Shown one piece after another: positions 17,729-26,774 of a stretch of 49,293 bases of DNA; position 1 is the first letter of the stretch; every line of letters begins with the position of its first letter. Source of the DNA: an uncultured Burkholderiales bacterium. GTDB lineage: Bacteria > Pseudomonadota > Gammaproteobacteria > Burkholderiales > Burkholderiaceae_C. The notes beneath the pieces were generated by a model that had not been told where the DNA came from, did not search any database, and saw only the letters and a list, made by a program, of their open reading frames with translations. The stretch lies in NCBI GenBank assembly GCA_903842945.1, contig CAIMNS010000156.1:1-49293 (forward strand), in the 5' to 3' direction. A program made the position numbers and the translations under genes.

Positions 17729-19198
17729 ATGACTACGAATTCCCTTGATCAAAAATCACAGGCCTGGTCTGGCCTTTTCACTGAACCCATGAGCGAATTG
17801 GTTCAACGCTACACAGCGAGCGTCTTCTTTGACCAACGTTTATGGAAAGCCGATATCCAAGGCTCTTTGGCACACGCGCAAATGCTTTTCGAATGTGGCA
17901 TTTTGAGCGCCGAGGACTTCGCCTCCATTCAGCGTGGCATGGCGCTGATCACCGAGGAGATTGAAGGTGGCCATTTCGAATGGAAGCTGGCCCTAGAGGA
18001 TGTGCACTTGAACATCGAGGCCAGGCTCACACAGTTGGTTGGCGATGCGGGCAAGAGACTGCACACCGCCAGATCTAGAAACGATCAAGTGGCAACCGAT
18101 GTGCGCTTGTGGCTCAGCGCAGAAATCGATTTGATTCTCTTGCTGTTGAACGACTTGCAGGCCGCCCTCTTGGCCTTGGCAGAAAAAAACATCGACGTGA
18201 TCCTTCCTGGATTCACCCACTTGCAAGTGGCACAACCCGTGAGTTTTGCGCACCATCTGCTGGCCTACATAGAAATGTTTTCGCGCGATGCCCAACGCAT
18301 GCAAGAAATCAAGGCCAGAACGAACTGCTTGCCTTTGGGCTCAGCGGCCCTGGCGGGCACCAGTTACCCCATCAATCGCCTTCGTGTGGCAGAACTCTTG
18401 GGCATGGTCAACGCTTTGGGAGAGCCCCAAGTCTGCCAAAACAGCCTTGACGCCGTCAGTGACCGTGACTTTGCCATTGAGTTCACCAGCGCATGTAGCT
18501 TGTTGATGGTGCACATCAGCCGAATGAGTGAAGAGTTGGTCTTGTGGATGAGTCAAAACTTTGCCTTCATTCAAATTGCGGATCGCTTCACCACGGGCAG
18601 CTCCATCATGCCGCAAAAGAAAAACCCCGACGTGCCCGAACTCGCTCGTGGTAAAACCGGACGGGTGGTGGGCCATTTGATGGGCTTGTTGATGCTCATG
18701 AAAGCGCAGCCCTTGGCCTACAACAAAGACAACCAAGAAGACAAAGAACCCCTCTTTGACACCGTTGACACCGTCAAAGACACGTTGCGTATCTTTGCGC
18801 AAATGATCGCGGGCGAAAAAGACCCGATCACGGGGGTTGAGAGCGGTGGCCTACGTGTTCAAAAAGAAGCCATGCAAACGGCGGCCCTTAAAGGCTATGC
18901 CACAGCGACCGATTTGGCCGATTATTTGGTCAAAAAAGGACTGCCCTTTAGGGATGCCCATGAAACGGTCGCCTTGGCGGTCAAACAAAGCATGAAGCAG
19001 GGCAAGGCCTTGAGCGACCTCACCCTGCAGGAGCTTCAAAGCTTTCATCCAAGCATCGAAGCCGACGTCTATGCGGTGTTAAGCTTAGAGGGATCCCTTC
19101 ACTCCAGAATGAGCCTAGGCGGCACCGCTCCTGATCAAATCAAGTCACAAATTCAGCGCCACGCTCTTCGCCTCCAGAAAGAATCCGCATGCCTGTGA
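17729..19198 (+). CDS. argH: Argininosuccinate lyase ArgH
   Basis: Cleaves argininosuccinate to arginine and fumarate, the last step of arginine synthesis. The 489-residue protein has the superfamily signature [12 protein letters not shown] at about residues 290-302 carrying the catalytic serine, plus [14 protein letters not shown] and the [14 protein letters not shown] region with the general-acid histidine. A little longer than the 460 residues common in other groups. The 152-base gap to the divergent flavoprotein reductase should hold the promoter. lldD overlaps its last 10 bases. Confidence 0.97.
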   Translation: MTTNSLDQKSQAWSGLFTEPMSELVQRYTASVFFDQRLWKADIQGSLAHAQMLFECGILSAEDFASIQRGMALITEEIEGGHFEWKLALEDVHLNIEARLTQLVGDAGKRLHTARSRNDQVATDVRLWLSAEIDLILLLLNDLQAALLALAEKNIDVILPGFTHLQVAQPVSFAHHLLAYIEMFSRDAQRMQEIKARTNCLPLGSAALAGTSYPINRLRVAELLGMVNALGEPQVCQNSLDAVSDRDFAIEFTSACSLLMVHISRMSEELVLWMSQNFAFIQIADRFTTGSSIMPQKKNPDVPELARGKTGRVVGHLMGLLMLMKAQPLAYNKDNQEDKEPLFDTVDTVKDTLRIFAQMIAGEKDPITGVESGGLRVQKEAMQTAALKGYATATDLADYLVKKGLPFRDAHETVALAVKQSMKQGKALSDLTLQELQSFHPSIEADVYAVLSLEGSLHSRMSLGGTAPDQIKSQIQRHALRLQKESACL

Positions 19199-20349
19199 TC
19201 ACGACCATTGAAGACTTAAGACGGATTGCAAAAAAACGCGTTCCAAAAATGTTCTACGACTACGCGGATTCAGGCTCATGGACTGAAAGCACCTACCGCG
19301 CCAACGAAGAAGACTTCAAGGGCATCAAATTTCGCCAACGCGTGGCGGTCAACATGGAAAACCGTTCAACCGATAGCAGCATGATTGGACAGACGGTGAG
19401 CATGCCCGTGGCCATCGCACCCACGGGCTTGACCGGTATGCAACATGCCGACGGAGAAATCTTGGCGGCCAAAAGCGCTAAGAAATTTGGCATCCCCTTT
19501 ACCTTGTCCACCATGAGCATCTGCTCCATCGAGGACGTTGCCAAAGAAACCGGTGGGCACCCTTTTTGGTTCCAACTCTATGTCATGCGAGACCGGGACT
19601 TCATTGAGCGCTTGATCGAGCGAGCTCAAAAGGCCAACTGCTCGGCCTTGGTCTTGACCTTGGACCTTCAAATTTTGGGGCAAAGGCACAAAGACCTTAA
19701 AAATGGCTTGAGCGCACCACCCAAGCTCACCCTGAGCAGCATCTTGAATTTGATGACCAAACCCAGTTGGTGCTTTGAGATGCTCAACACATCCAGGCGT
19801 CAATTTGGCAACATCGTGGGCCACGTCAAAGGCGTTGAAGACATGGGCTCCCTGTCTTCTTGGACAGCCGAACAATTTGACCCCAGGTTGAACTGGTCGG
19901 ATGTGGAGTGGATCAAAAAGAAATGGGGAGGCCCCTTGATTTTGAAAGGTATCCAAGACGTTGAAGACGCCCAATTGGCCGTCAACTCGGGTGCCAACGC
20001 CTTGATTGTGTCCAACCATGGCGGGCGTCAACTCGACGGGGCAGAGTCCAGCATCCATGCTTTGCCCAAAATCGTTCAAGCGGTGGGCAAAGACATCGAA
20101 GTGCACATGGACGGTGGCATACGCTCAGGCCAAGATGTTTTGAAAGCCTTGGCCTTGGGTGCCAAGGGGACCTACATTGGTCGCTCCATGCTCTATGGTT
20201 TAGGCGCCATGGGAGAACATGGGGTGGACAAAGTGCTTGAGATCATTCACAACGAGCTCTCTCTCAGCATGGCGTTTTGCGGTCGCACCAACGTCAAGGA
20301 TGTGGACCGGTCGATTCTGCTACCCGGCAGTTTCCCGCCTTGGGTTTGA
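19189..20349 (+). CDS. lldD: FMN-dependent alpha-hydroxy-acid (L-lactate) dehydrogenase
   Basis: A 386-residue member of the LldD/glycolate-oxidase family that oxidises L-2-hydroxy acids, most likely L-lactate, at the inner membrane face. Landmarks: the N-terminal [14 protein letters not shown]-site [29 protein letters not shown], the Lys in PLILKGI, the active-site [11 protein letters not shown] (His near residue 277) and [18 protein letters not shown]. Substrate choice among lactate, glycolate and mandelate cannot be fixed from sequence, so the symbol is provisional. It starts inside the end of argH (10-base overlap) without its own clear ribosome binding site, suggesting translational coupling. 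Confidence 0.9.
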   Translation: MPVITTIEDLRRIAKKRVPKMFYDYADSGSWTESTYRANEEDFKGIKFRQRVAVNMENRSTDSSMIGQTVSMPVAIAPTGLTGMQHADGEILAAKSAKKFGIPFTLSTMSICSIEDVAKETGGHPFWFQLYVMRDRDFIERLIERAQKANCSALVLTLDLQILGQRHKDLKNGLSAPPKLTLSSILNLMTKPSWCFEMLNTSRRQFGNIVGHVKGVEDMGSLSSWTAEQFDPRLNWSDVEWIKKKWGGPLILKGIQDVEDAQLAVNSGANALIVSNHGGRQLDGAESSIHALPKIVQAVGKDIEVHMDGGIRSGQDVLKALALGAKGTYIGRSMLYGLGAMGEHGVDKVLEIIHNELSLSMAFCGRTNVKDVDRSILLPGSFPPWV

Positions 20350-20426
20350 TCACCTATCTTGTGCCTGCTCAACTGAATTGAGTCAACGCCAGCAAAGCTC
20401 AAAGCCACCCCATACATCTTGGTCAA

Positions 20427-21863
20427 ATGGCCTCCAACTCAACACCATGCACCTCTTCAACGGTGCTGCCCATGAGCACAGCAGAGCCAAGCACACCTGC
20501 TCAAACCGCGTCTGAGCTTGCAGCGACCCCCTTGGCCGATAGTTTTGAAGAGGTTTTTGCTTGGCCCATCGCGGCTGACCGGCCCACCCTTGCGCCCAAA
20601 AGCTCCACTGAGGATCGCAACGCTCACCAAAAAGAGCCGAGCGCTTACCCCGGCGGATTCAAAAGACGCATAGCGCATTTGGACATGGATGCCTTTTACG
20701 CATCCGTTGAGTTGCTGCGCTACCCCCAGCTCAAAGGCCTGCCCGTGGTGATTGGAGGCGGTAAGAAAAGCCTGGTCCAACAACTCCATGGGGTCGACCC
20801 CAGCAGTTGGGATGCACAAACCCCTTTGAACGCATTTCCTCAACTTAAAAACTATGCGGGCCGAGGGGTGATCACCACAGCGACCTATGCTGCACGCCGC
20901 TTTGGTGTGGGCTCAGCCATGGGCCTCATGAAAGCGGCCCAACTGTGTCCCGAGGCCTATCTCTTGCCCGTGGACTTTGATCAATACCGCCATTACTCCA
21001 AGCAGTTCAAAGAGATTCTTTTAGACATCTGCCCGGTGATGCAAAACACTGGGGTGGACGAAGTGTATTTGGACTTCACTCACGTGCCGGGTGGCCAGCG
21101 AGAAGATGGATTGTCTTTGGCCAAGCTGATTCAAAGGAGTATTTTCCAGGGCACGGGACTGACCTGCTCGATAGGTGTCGCACCCAACAAGTTGCTCGCC
21201 AAAATGGCCAGTGAATTCAACAAACCCAATGGCATTTCGATTGTGCTTGAAGCGGATTTAGAGTCAAAAATTTGGCCCCTGGCTTGTCAAAAGGTCAATG
21301 GCATTGGCCCCAAAGCCAGTGAAAAATTGAACGCCATGGGCATCAAGACCATCGGTGACTTGGCACAACAAGCCTTGGAGGTGTTGATGTCGGCCTTTGG
21401 TCAAAAATATGGGGCATGGTTGTATGCCGTGGCCAGAGGTCAAGACGATCGAGAGCTAGAAACACACAGCGCACCGGTCTCCATGAGCAGAGAGACGACC
21501 TTTGAACGCAACCTCTTGGCCGCGCTTGACAAAAAAGAGTTGGGGGAAATTTTCACGCGCTTGTGTGAGCAAGTCAGCGCAGATCTGCAAAGAAAACATG
21601 TCATGGGCAAAACGGTGGGGGTCAAAATCAAGTTCGATAATTTCAAAACCGTCACAAGAGATCAAACGCTTGCATTCCCCGTCGATCAAGCGCTTGACAT
21701 CCGTCACGTCGCCTCTCAGTGCTTAAAACGTATTGACCTGGGTCGACGCTTTCGCCTCTTGGGGGTGAGGGTCTCTTCTTTGGAACCCAAGCGCCCACAG
21801 GAGCACGCAAAAAGCGCTCCCCTTCCTCAACCCGTGCAAGGCTCTTTGCTTGCCGGGTCTTGA
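20427..21863 (+). CDS. dinB: DNA polymerase IV DinB with N-terminal extension
   Basis: A Y-family translesion polymerase. The core begins with IAHLDMDAFYASVE; the catalytic acids are Asp86 and Asp211-Glu212 in TGVDEVYLD (usual SIDEAYLD, acids kept). Then come TCSIGVAPNKLLAKMAS, the helix-hairpin-helix region VNGIGPKASEKL and the little-finger domain. Two differences from E. coli: about 78 extra, low-complexity residues at the N-terminus, and an insertion of roughly 35 residues between VVIGGG and GVITTATYAARRFGV. Neither the ATG at 20427 nor the one at 20472 has a good ribosome binding site, so part of the extension may be untranslated. No LexA box was recognised. Confidence 0.92.
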   Translation: MASNSTPCTSSTVLPMSTAEPSTPAQTASELAATPLADSFEEVFAWPIAADRPTLAPKSSTEDRNAHQKEPSAYPGGFKRRIAHLDMDAFYASVELLRYPQLKGLPVVIGGGKKSLVQQLHGVDPSSWDAQTPLNAFPQLKNYAGRGVITTATYAARRFGVGSAMGLMKAAQLCPEAYLLPVDFDQYRHYSKQFKEILLDICPVMQNTGVDEVYLDFTHVPGGQREDGLSLAKLIQRSIFQGTGLTCSIGVAPNKLLAKMASEFNKPNGISIVLEADLESKIWPLACQKVNGIGPKASEKLNAMGIKTIGDLAQQALEVLMSAFGQKYGAWLYAVARGQDDRELETHSAPVSMSRETTFERNLLAALDKKELGEIFTRLCEQVSADLQRKHVMGKTVGVKIKFDNFKTVTRDQTLAFPVDQALDIRHVASQCLKRIDLGRRFRLLGVRVSSLEPKRPQEHAKSAPLPQPVQGSLLAGS

Positions 21864-21867
21864 AAGA

Positions 21868-22755
21868 TCATTGCCTTGCCGTTCTGTTGAACGTTGGCAT
21901 TTCTTGAGGGTGACTGGTTCGAAAGGGGTTGATGTCCAAGCCCCCGCGACGCGTGTAGCGAGCATAGACATTCAACTTGGTGGGCTTGCACCTGCTCCAA
22001 ATGTCCATAAAAACTCGCTCGACGCACTGCTCATGAAATTCATGGTGCTCTCTAAAGCTGATCAAATAGGCCAACAAAGCTGCTTGATCGATGGCGGGTC
22101 CTGTATAGGCAATGCGAATGGAGCCCCAATCGGGTTGACCCGTGACCAAGCAGTTGCTCTTTAAAAGTTTCGAGCTCAAGACCTCGCTGACAGGCGCCTG
22201 ATCCAACTGCGCCGTGAGCAAATGGGGCGCGGGTTGGTAGAGGTCACACTCGATGTCCAATCGATCCAGATCCAAACCATCGAGCTCTTGAATTTTTTGC
22301 GTGTGAAAGTCTTTGGCCTCGATCACCTCCAACAAGACAGAAGGGGGGGTCAAAGCGGCACGATCAGGCTCATGCAGAGGATTTTGCCAAACCGCCCGTG
22401 AGATGTCTTGAACGATCTTTTGTTTGACCTCTTGAGCGCTTGCAAAACACGTTTGACTAAAACTGTTGAGGTACAGCTTCATGGATTTGCTCTCTATGAT
22501 GCAAGGACTCTCACAAGGCACCACCAAACGGGCCAAGGCGACTTGTGGCTTGCCCTTGGCGTTGAGCCAACTGAGCTCGTACACATTCCAGATGTCTGCA
22601 CCCATGAAGGGCAAAGCGGTCGAGCCATTGGGCAAGCGAGGCAGACCCAGCTCATCTCTTTTGGTTTGCCGAGTCAAGGGATACAGCAACCCGGGATCGT
22701 AGCGATCGGCATACAAGGTGGGGCGTCCAAGCGCAGATTGTTCGGGTGAATTCAT
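21868..22755 (-). CDS. queF: NADPH-dependent preQ0 reductase QueF
   Basis: Reduces 7-cyano-7-deazaguanine (preQ0) to preQ1 in the queuosine tRNA pathway. The 295-residue length and two halves fit the YqcD-like, bimodular QueF of E. coli. The family motif [12 protein letters not shown] lies at residues 88-99, and the catalytic pair is Cys202 and Asp209 in [11 protein letters not shown] (Cys190/Asp197 in E. coli). The C-terminal [13 protein letters not shown] is also canonical. It is convergent with dinB, only 4 bases apart, leaving no room for a terminator. No preQ1 riboswitch was seen before its start. Confidence 0.95.
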   Translation of the reverse strand: MNSPEQSALGRPTLYADRYDPGLLYPLTRQTKRDELGLPRLPNGSTALPFMGADIWNVYELSWLNAKGKPQVALARLVVPCESPCIIESKSMKLYLNSFSQTCFASAQEVKQKIVQDISRAVWQNPLHEPDRAALTPPSVLLEVIEAKDFHTQKIQELDGLDLDRLDIECDLYQPAPHLLTAQLDQAPVSEVLSSKLLKSNCLVTGQPDWGSIRIAYTGPAIDQAALLAYLISFREHHEFHEQCVERVFMDIWSRCKPTKLNVYARYTRRGGLDINPFRTSHPQEMPTFNRTARQ

Positions 22756-22759
22756 GGGT

Positions 22760-23665
22760 TTATGCAGGTTGAACTTTAACGGGATGGGATTGCAAAAAAG
22801 CCAACAAGTCAGGCATCAAAACCGGCGTCAACTTGTCAGATAAATCATGGGCCATGTGCTCAATTTCAAGCCAAAGAGAGCCCAAAATTCTTCTGTGCGT
22901 GTCGCGCCCACATGCCACGGGCACCAAGGGATCATGGGTGCCGTGAACCACCAAGGTGGGGGCTCGGATGAGGTGCAAAAGATCAGCCCGATCAGAGTCG
23001 GCCATCACCGCAGCAGTTTGTCGCAAAATACCCATCGGTCGGTAACTGCGCGCGATGGCCAGTTCAACCCGCGCTTTGACGTTGGCGAGATCGTCTTGAA
23101 AGCGTGGACTCGAGATCATTTGCAAGGCTTGCATGGCCTTGTCCACAAAGCCCTCAAAGCCATGTGCGTCGCTCAAGGGCATGTACAAGCTTTGCAACAA
23201 AAGCGGGTTGGGCTTGGGCAAACCACTGGCTCCACTGGTGCTCATGATACTGATCAAACTGGCAACTCTCTCAGGATGGTGAATGGCCATGCGCTGTGCA
23301 ATCATCCCCCCCATGCTCAAACCCAAGACATGCGCCTTTGGGATGTGCAAAGCATCCAAAACCGCCAAGGCATCCAAAGCCATATCGCTCAGGGTGTAGG
23401 GCACTTTGGAGCTCACACCCAATTGCTCCTTCAATCCCATCCATAGCAAATTGGGCGCTTTGGCATGCTTCATTTCCGTGGACAAGCCGCTGTCTCGGTT
23501 GTCCATGACGATGACCCGGTACTTGGCCTTTAAAAGAGACTCGATGAACAAGGGCGACCAAGAAATCATCTGCAGCCCCAAGCCCATGATCAAAAGCAAG
23601 GGTTCGTGCTCTGGGCTACCGTAATCGGCATATTCAAGGTCAACGCCACGCGAATGGATTTTCAT
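22760..23665 (-). CDS. Alpha/beta-fold hydrolase
   Basis: A 301-residue cytoplasmic alpha/beta hydrolase. The oxyanion strand [11 protein letters not shown], the NRDSGLS loop and the nucleophile elbow GLSMGGM (Ser117) are clear; the probable acid is the Asp in [11 protein letters not shown] and the histidine is in IEHMAHDLS. It resembles esterase/epoxide-hydrolase-like proteins, but the substrate is unknown. The stop is 4 bases before the queF start codon, so the two are probably co-transcribed. Confidence 0.85.
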   Translation of the reverse strand: MKIHSRGVDLEYADYGSPEHEPLLLIMGLGLQMISWSPLFIESLLKAKYRVIVMDNRDSGLSTEMKHAKAPNLLWMGLKEQLGVSSKVPYTLSDMALDALAVLDALHIPKAHVLGLSMGGMIAQRMAIHHPERVASLISIMSTSGASGLPKPNPLLLQSLYMPLSDAHGFEGFVDKAMQALQMISSPRFQDDLANVKARVELAIARSYRPMGILRQTAAVMADSDRADLLHLIRAPTLVVHGTHDPLVPVACGRDTHRRILGSLWLEIEHMAHDLSDKLTPVLMPDLLAFLQSHPVKVQPA

Positions 23666-23722
23666 GTTTGAGCGGGTACTCCAGTGTTGATCTTGTGAAC
23701 CTAGAACAAGAACATCAAGGTT

Positions 23723-24511
23723 TTAATTTTTTTGCGGCCTTCTGAACACCCATTGATCCTCTGAAGAGGATGGGGCATGGAAGCTGTAACCCTCATAGTC
23801 AAAGGCTTGAAGGTCTTGGGGGGTTTTGATGTGGTGATCGATGGCAAAACGCACCATGAGACCACGAGCTCTTTTGGCAAAAAAACTGATCACCTTGTAC
23901 TTGTGATCCTTCTCGTCTTCAAACACACACTCAATCACCCTGGACTTCAAAGCCTTGCGATCGACCGCTTTGAAATACTCCTGCGAGGCCACATTGATGA
24001 TGGTGGGCTCACGTTGTGCGCCCTGCAATTCATTCAAATGCTCAGAGATGCGTGAACCCCAATATTGGTAGAGATTTTTAAAGCCCCCTTGCACCAAGGA
24101 TGTGCCCATCTCCAAACGGTAGGCTTGCATCAGATCCATGGGTTTCAGCACACCATACAAGCCACTCAAGATCACGATGTGCGACTGCGCAAATCGAAGC
24201 CCCTTCAGATCCAAACTCTTGGCATCAAGCCCCTCATAAACATCGCCATTGAAAGTCAACAAAGCAGGCCTTGCATTGTTGACATCAAATTGTGCACTGA
24301 AGGACTTGAAACGTTGCGCGTTGAGTTGAGCCAAAGGCTCGCTGATTGACATCAGGCTTGAGAGTTCTTGGGGTTTTAATTTTTTTAAGTGCGCCACCAA
24401 GCGCATGGTCTGATCAACAAAAACAGGCACTTGTGGCTCAAAGCGAAGCGCCGACTTTGAGAGCGTGGTCTCAAAGTCCAAGGTTTTGGCTGGAGAGAGT
24501 AAAAAAAGCAT
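23723..24511 (-). CDS. yaaA: Peroxide stress protein YaaA
   Basis: A 262-residue member of the YaaA/DUF328 family, which in E. coli limits free iron and oxidative DNA damage during hydrogen peroxide stress and is a DNA-binding protein. The start MLFLLSPAKTLDF is diagnostic, and the family segments FNGDVYEGLDAKSL, ILSGLYGVLKPMDL and INVASQEYFKAV follow. A short inverted repeat (24546-24563) lies 35 bases upstream of the start. Oxidative-stress genes (DUF3501, rubrerythrin) sit just upstream on the same strand. Confidence 0.95.
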   Translation of the reverse strand: MLFLLSPAKTLDFETTLSKSALRFEPQVPVFVDQTMRLVAHLKKLKPQELSSLMSISEPLAQLNAQRFKSFSAQFDVNNARPALLTFNGDVYEGLDAKSLDLKGLRFAQSHIVILSGLYGVLKPMDLMQAYRLEMGTSLVQGGFKNLYQYWGSRISEHLNELQGAQREPTIINVASQEYFKAVDRKALKSRVIECVFEDEKDHKYKVISFFAKRARGLMVRFAIDHHIKTPQDLQAFDYEGYSFHAPSSSEDQWVFRRPQKN

Positions 24512-24545
24512 CTTGACAAGGAGGGCGGTGAATGGCTTTAAGGGA

Positions 24546-24563
24546 CGTCAAACAAACTTGACG
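24546..24563. promoter_or_regulatory. Inverted repeat upstream of yaaA
   Basis: CGTCAA (24546-24551) and TTGACG (24558-24563) are perfect reverse complements with a 6-base spacer. It lies between the end of the DUF3501 gene and the yaaA start, so it could be an operator of yaaA or a weak stem after the upstream gene. No T-run follows on either strand. A -10-like TAAAAT lies just upstream on the minus strand. Confidence 0.35.
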
Positions 24564-24630
24564 GTGGCGTCATTTTAGGTTGAATTCACTCACGTCCACG
24601 GGCTAATTTCAAAGCTCAACAAGATTTCGC

Positions 24631-25221
24631 TCAACTGAAATCCTCAAGCAAACTGGCCAATGCATTGGAGGCAATGCTCACTTGTGCTGCGTAGTGCAAA
24701 TGGTCACAGCCCAGTTCCAGCGCTTGGCCGCCCTTCAAAGACGCCATCATCTCCTGGGGTAACTCAAAGCGAAGAAAATGAACCGCGGATGTTTTTTCAT
24801 GGTTGTGGCGCACCAAGTCTTCATCGGCAAGGGCATAAATCCTCTCTTGGCCCCGAAGCTGAACAAACAAGCGCTCTTCAACACCAACAAGACTGGACAA
24901 AGCGCGTTGACGCTCCAGGGGGTCCGGGTACTGCAGCAGCAAAGTGGCACTCCAATTGTTGCCCTTGGGCACCAAGGGCTCATAGGCATCGATCTGTGCT
25001 TGAACACCGATTTCATCAACAATTTTCTCTGTTCTGAGCATCTCTTGAATTTGATAACGAATGGTCAGTTCGCTCTCAAACTGAACCGTCATGTGCGCTC
25101 CCAAAGAGATGCTTCTGAGCTGTCTGTGCGCCATGAGATCCGCACGGTGCTGTTGCCTGTACTTTGCATAAGCCTCCAGAGACATCAAATTGTCAAGTCC
25201 AATGTATCCCAGTTTTTTCAT
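24631..25221 (-). CDS. DUF3501 family protein
   Basis: A 196-residue cytoplasmic protein that I place in the DUF3501 family from its overall pattern: the N-terminal LMSLEAYAKYRQQHRADLMAHR and RSISLGAHMTVQFES, then EPLVPKGNNWSATLLL and YPDPLERQRALSSLVGVEERLFV, and the C-terminal HFLRFEL. The function is unknown; the family is typically encoded beside rubrerythrins, as here, which suggests a part in oxidative stress defence. GAGG lies 9 bases before the ATG, and the rubrerythrin stop is 69 bases upstream. Confidence 0.75.
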   Translation of the reverse strand: MKKLGYIGLDNLMSLEAYAKYRQQHRADLMAHRQLRSISLGAHMTVQFESELTIRYQIQEMLRTEKIVDEIGVQAQIDAYEPLVPKGNNWSATLLLQYPDPLERQRALSSLVGVEERLFVQLRGQERIYALADEDLVRHNHEKTSAVHFLRFELPQEMMASLKGGQALELGCDHLHYAAQVSIASNALASLLEDFS

Positions 25222-25290
25222 GTGGCAGGTCCTCGATCACCATGTTTCATCGCCAGCGCCATGCAGCACCAAGGCAGGCCCGTTTTCAAC

Positions 25291-25713
25291 TCAATCTTTG
25301 AAATCAAGCAAAGCCTTGGTGTAGCGCATGGCATGCGAGCGCTCTGCCTTGGCCAAGGTTTCAAACCAGTCTGCAATTTCATCAAAACCCTCTTGCCGAG
25401 CGGTCTTGGCCATGCCAGGGTACATGTCAGCGTATTCGTGCGTCTCTCCGGCCACGGCAGCGGCCAAGTTGTCGCGCGTGGTGCCAAAGGGCAAACCTGT
25501 CACAGGGTCTGAGCACTGCTCGAGCCACTCCAAGTGGCCGTGCGCATGTCCCGTCTCTCCTCCTGCGGTAGAGCGAAACAAGGCCGCAACATCTTGTTGC
25601 CCTTCAATGTCGGCTTTGTTGGCAAAGTACAAATATCGCCGATTGGCTTGGGACTCTTGCGAGAAGGCCTCTTTCAAGTTGTTTTCGGTCTTGGAGCCCT
25701 TGAGTGTGGACAT
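25291..25713 (-). CDS. Rubrerythrin-type ferritin-like di-iron protein
   Basis: A 140-residue four-helix di-iron protein, a probable peroxidase. Helix motifs carrying metal-ligand glutamates and histidines are FSQESQANRRY, AGGETGHAHGHLEW, VAGETHEYADMYPGMA and LAKAERSHAMRYTK. The C-terminal rubredoxin domain of classical rubrerythrin is missing, so it depends on an external electron donor. Begins MSTLKGSKTENNLKEAF, a common start in this group. It is the first gene of the rubrerythrin-DUF3501 pair; the upstream 235 bases to the divergent VOC gene should hold its promoter. Confidence 0.92.
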   Translation of the reverse strand: MSTLKGSKTENNLKEAFSQESQANRRYLYFANKADIEGQQDVAALFRSTAGGETGHAHGHLEWLEQCSDPVTGLPFGTTRDNLAAAVAGETHEYADMYPGMAKTARQEGFDEIADWFETLAKAERSHAMRYTKALLDFKD

Positions 25714-25948
25714 GATCTATTTTTCCTTGTAGTGAACGCGCGACATGGGCACCGATGTCCATTTTAAAGACCCCCACTGAAAAAGTCTCACCTTGATCCA
25801 GGTCGATAGATTAACCCATCTAGGACAAGAAAACGATGCCCCAGCATGATGTAAGTGTTTTATACTCATTTCTTGTGTTTATTTACACCCTTAAAAGCTC
25901 AAGTCGCCTTACACTTGTGTGACATGACTTTTAACATTTGGAGACACC

Positions 25949-26587
25949 ATGTCCTCTCAAACTGTCCCCTTCACACTGACCACCCCGCATTTGGAGTCCT
26001 TGCCCAAGGCGGCTGATATACAGCAATTGCATCATTACGCTTATCGCGCCAGGGATGCCGAAGAGACGAGACATTTTTATGAAGATATTTTGGGTTTGCC
26101 TTTGTACCACATCATTCAAAGCGATCATGTGCCGAGCACTGGCGAGTATTGCCCCTACACGCATTTTTTCTTTAGACTTTTAGATGGCTCCTTCATCGCC
26201 TTTTTTGATTTGGGAGACGACCAAGCGGCGCTGCCCTCCCCCAACACGCCCGCCTGGGTCAATCACATTGCGTTCAGGGTCAACACCATCGATGAACTCG
26301 AGCGCGCCAAAGCCAGGCTGCAAGCTCACGGCATTGACGTGTTGGGCGTGACCGATCACCATGTCTTTCAAAGCATTTACTTCTTTGACCCCAATGGCAT
26401 CCGACTTGAATTGACCGTTCAAACAGGCAGCAAAGAGACCATGCACAAAGAAAGCCTGGATGCCCACGAAAGGCTGAAACTTTGGACCCAAAGAAAAGAG
26501 ATTTGGCGAGCCGAGAAAGCAGCCACAGGTGCTCAAGTCAAGCTCAAGCCCGAGAGAAACGACCGGCCGGAATTTTCTAAACCCTAA
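25949..26587 (+). CDS. VOC-family (glyoxalase/dioxygenase fold) protein
   Basis: A 212-residue protein with a vicinal-oxygen-chelate domain at residues about 25-155. Likely metal ligands are His28 or His29 (QLHHYAYRARD), the histidine in VNHIAFRV and the glutamate in IRLELTV; SIYFFDPNGIRLE is the typical end motif. The charged C-terminal 50 residues form an extra helix rich in Lys and Glu. It could be a lactoylglutathione lyase-like enzyme or a ring-cleaving dioxygenase; sequence does not decide. A ribosome binding site (TTGGAG) precedes the ATG. The intergenic region upstream has the small palindrome ACACTTGTGT at 25911-25920. Confidence 0.85.
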   Translation: MSSQTVPFTLTTPHLESLPKAADIQQLHHYAYRARDAEETRHFYEDILGLPLYHIIQSDHVPSTGEYCPYTHFFFRLLDGSFIAFFDLGDDQAALPSPNTPAWVNHIAFRVNTIDELERAKARLQAHGIDVLGVTDHHVFQSIYFFDPNGIRLELTVQTGSKETMHKESLDAHERLKLWTQRKEIWRAEKAATGAQVKLKPERNDRPEFSKP

Positions 26588-26692
26588 GGTTCTGTGCAAA
26601 ACCTTTGACGAGCCTGCGCCTTGGACACACGCCAAGGCCCATTCTTTTAGCGCAGCTTGAAGTGCATGAAGGACGGTTAAAATGCCTTGATC

Positions 26693-26756
26693 TTTTACAA
26701 AAAGGACCCCCATACGGTCCTTTTGTAGTTTTTGTACTTTTTGTACTTTTCTTTTT
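26693..26756 (+). terminator. Terminator/attenuator-like hairpin before valS
   Basis: TACAAAAAGGACC (26696-26708) pairs with GGTCCTTTTGTA (26716-26727), one base bulged, around the loop CCCATAC. A T-rich run follows, made of the repeated 9-mer TTTTTGTAC at 26729-26737 and 26738-26746 and then more T. It lies 106 bases after the VOC gene and 47 bases before the valS ATG. It may simply end the VOC transcript, or control valS by attenuation; no valine-rich leader peptide was found. Confidence 0.65.
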
Positions 26757-26774
26757 CCGCCTTCATGGGTCTTT

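Noticed and set aside
19366-20106. 246-codon minus-strand open frame inside lldD
   Set aside because: Antisense shadow of a conserved FMN enzyme; composition shows no domain.
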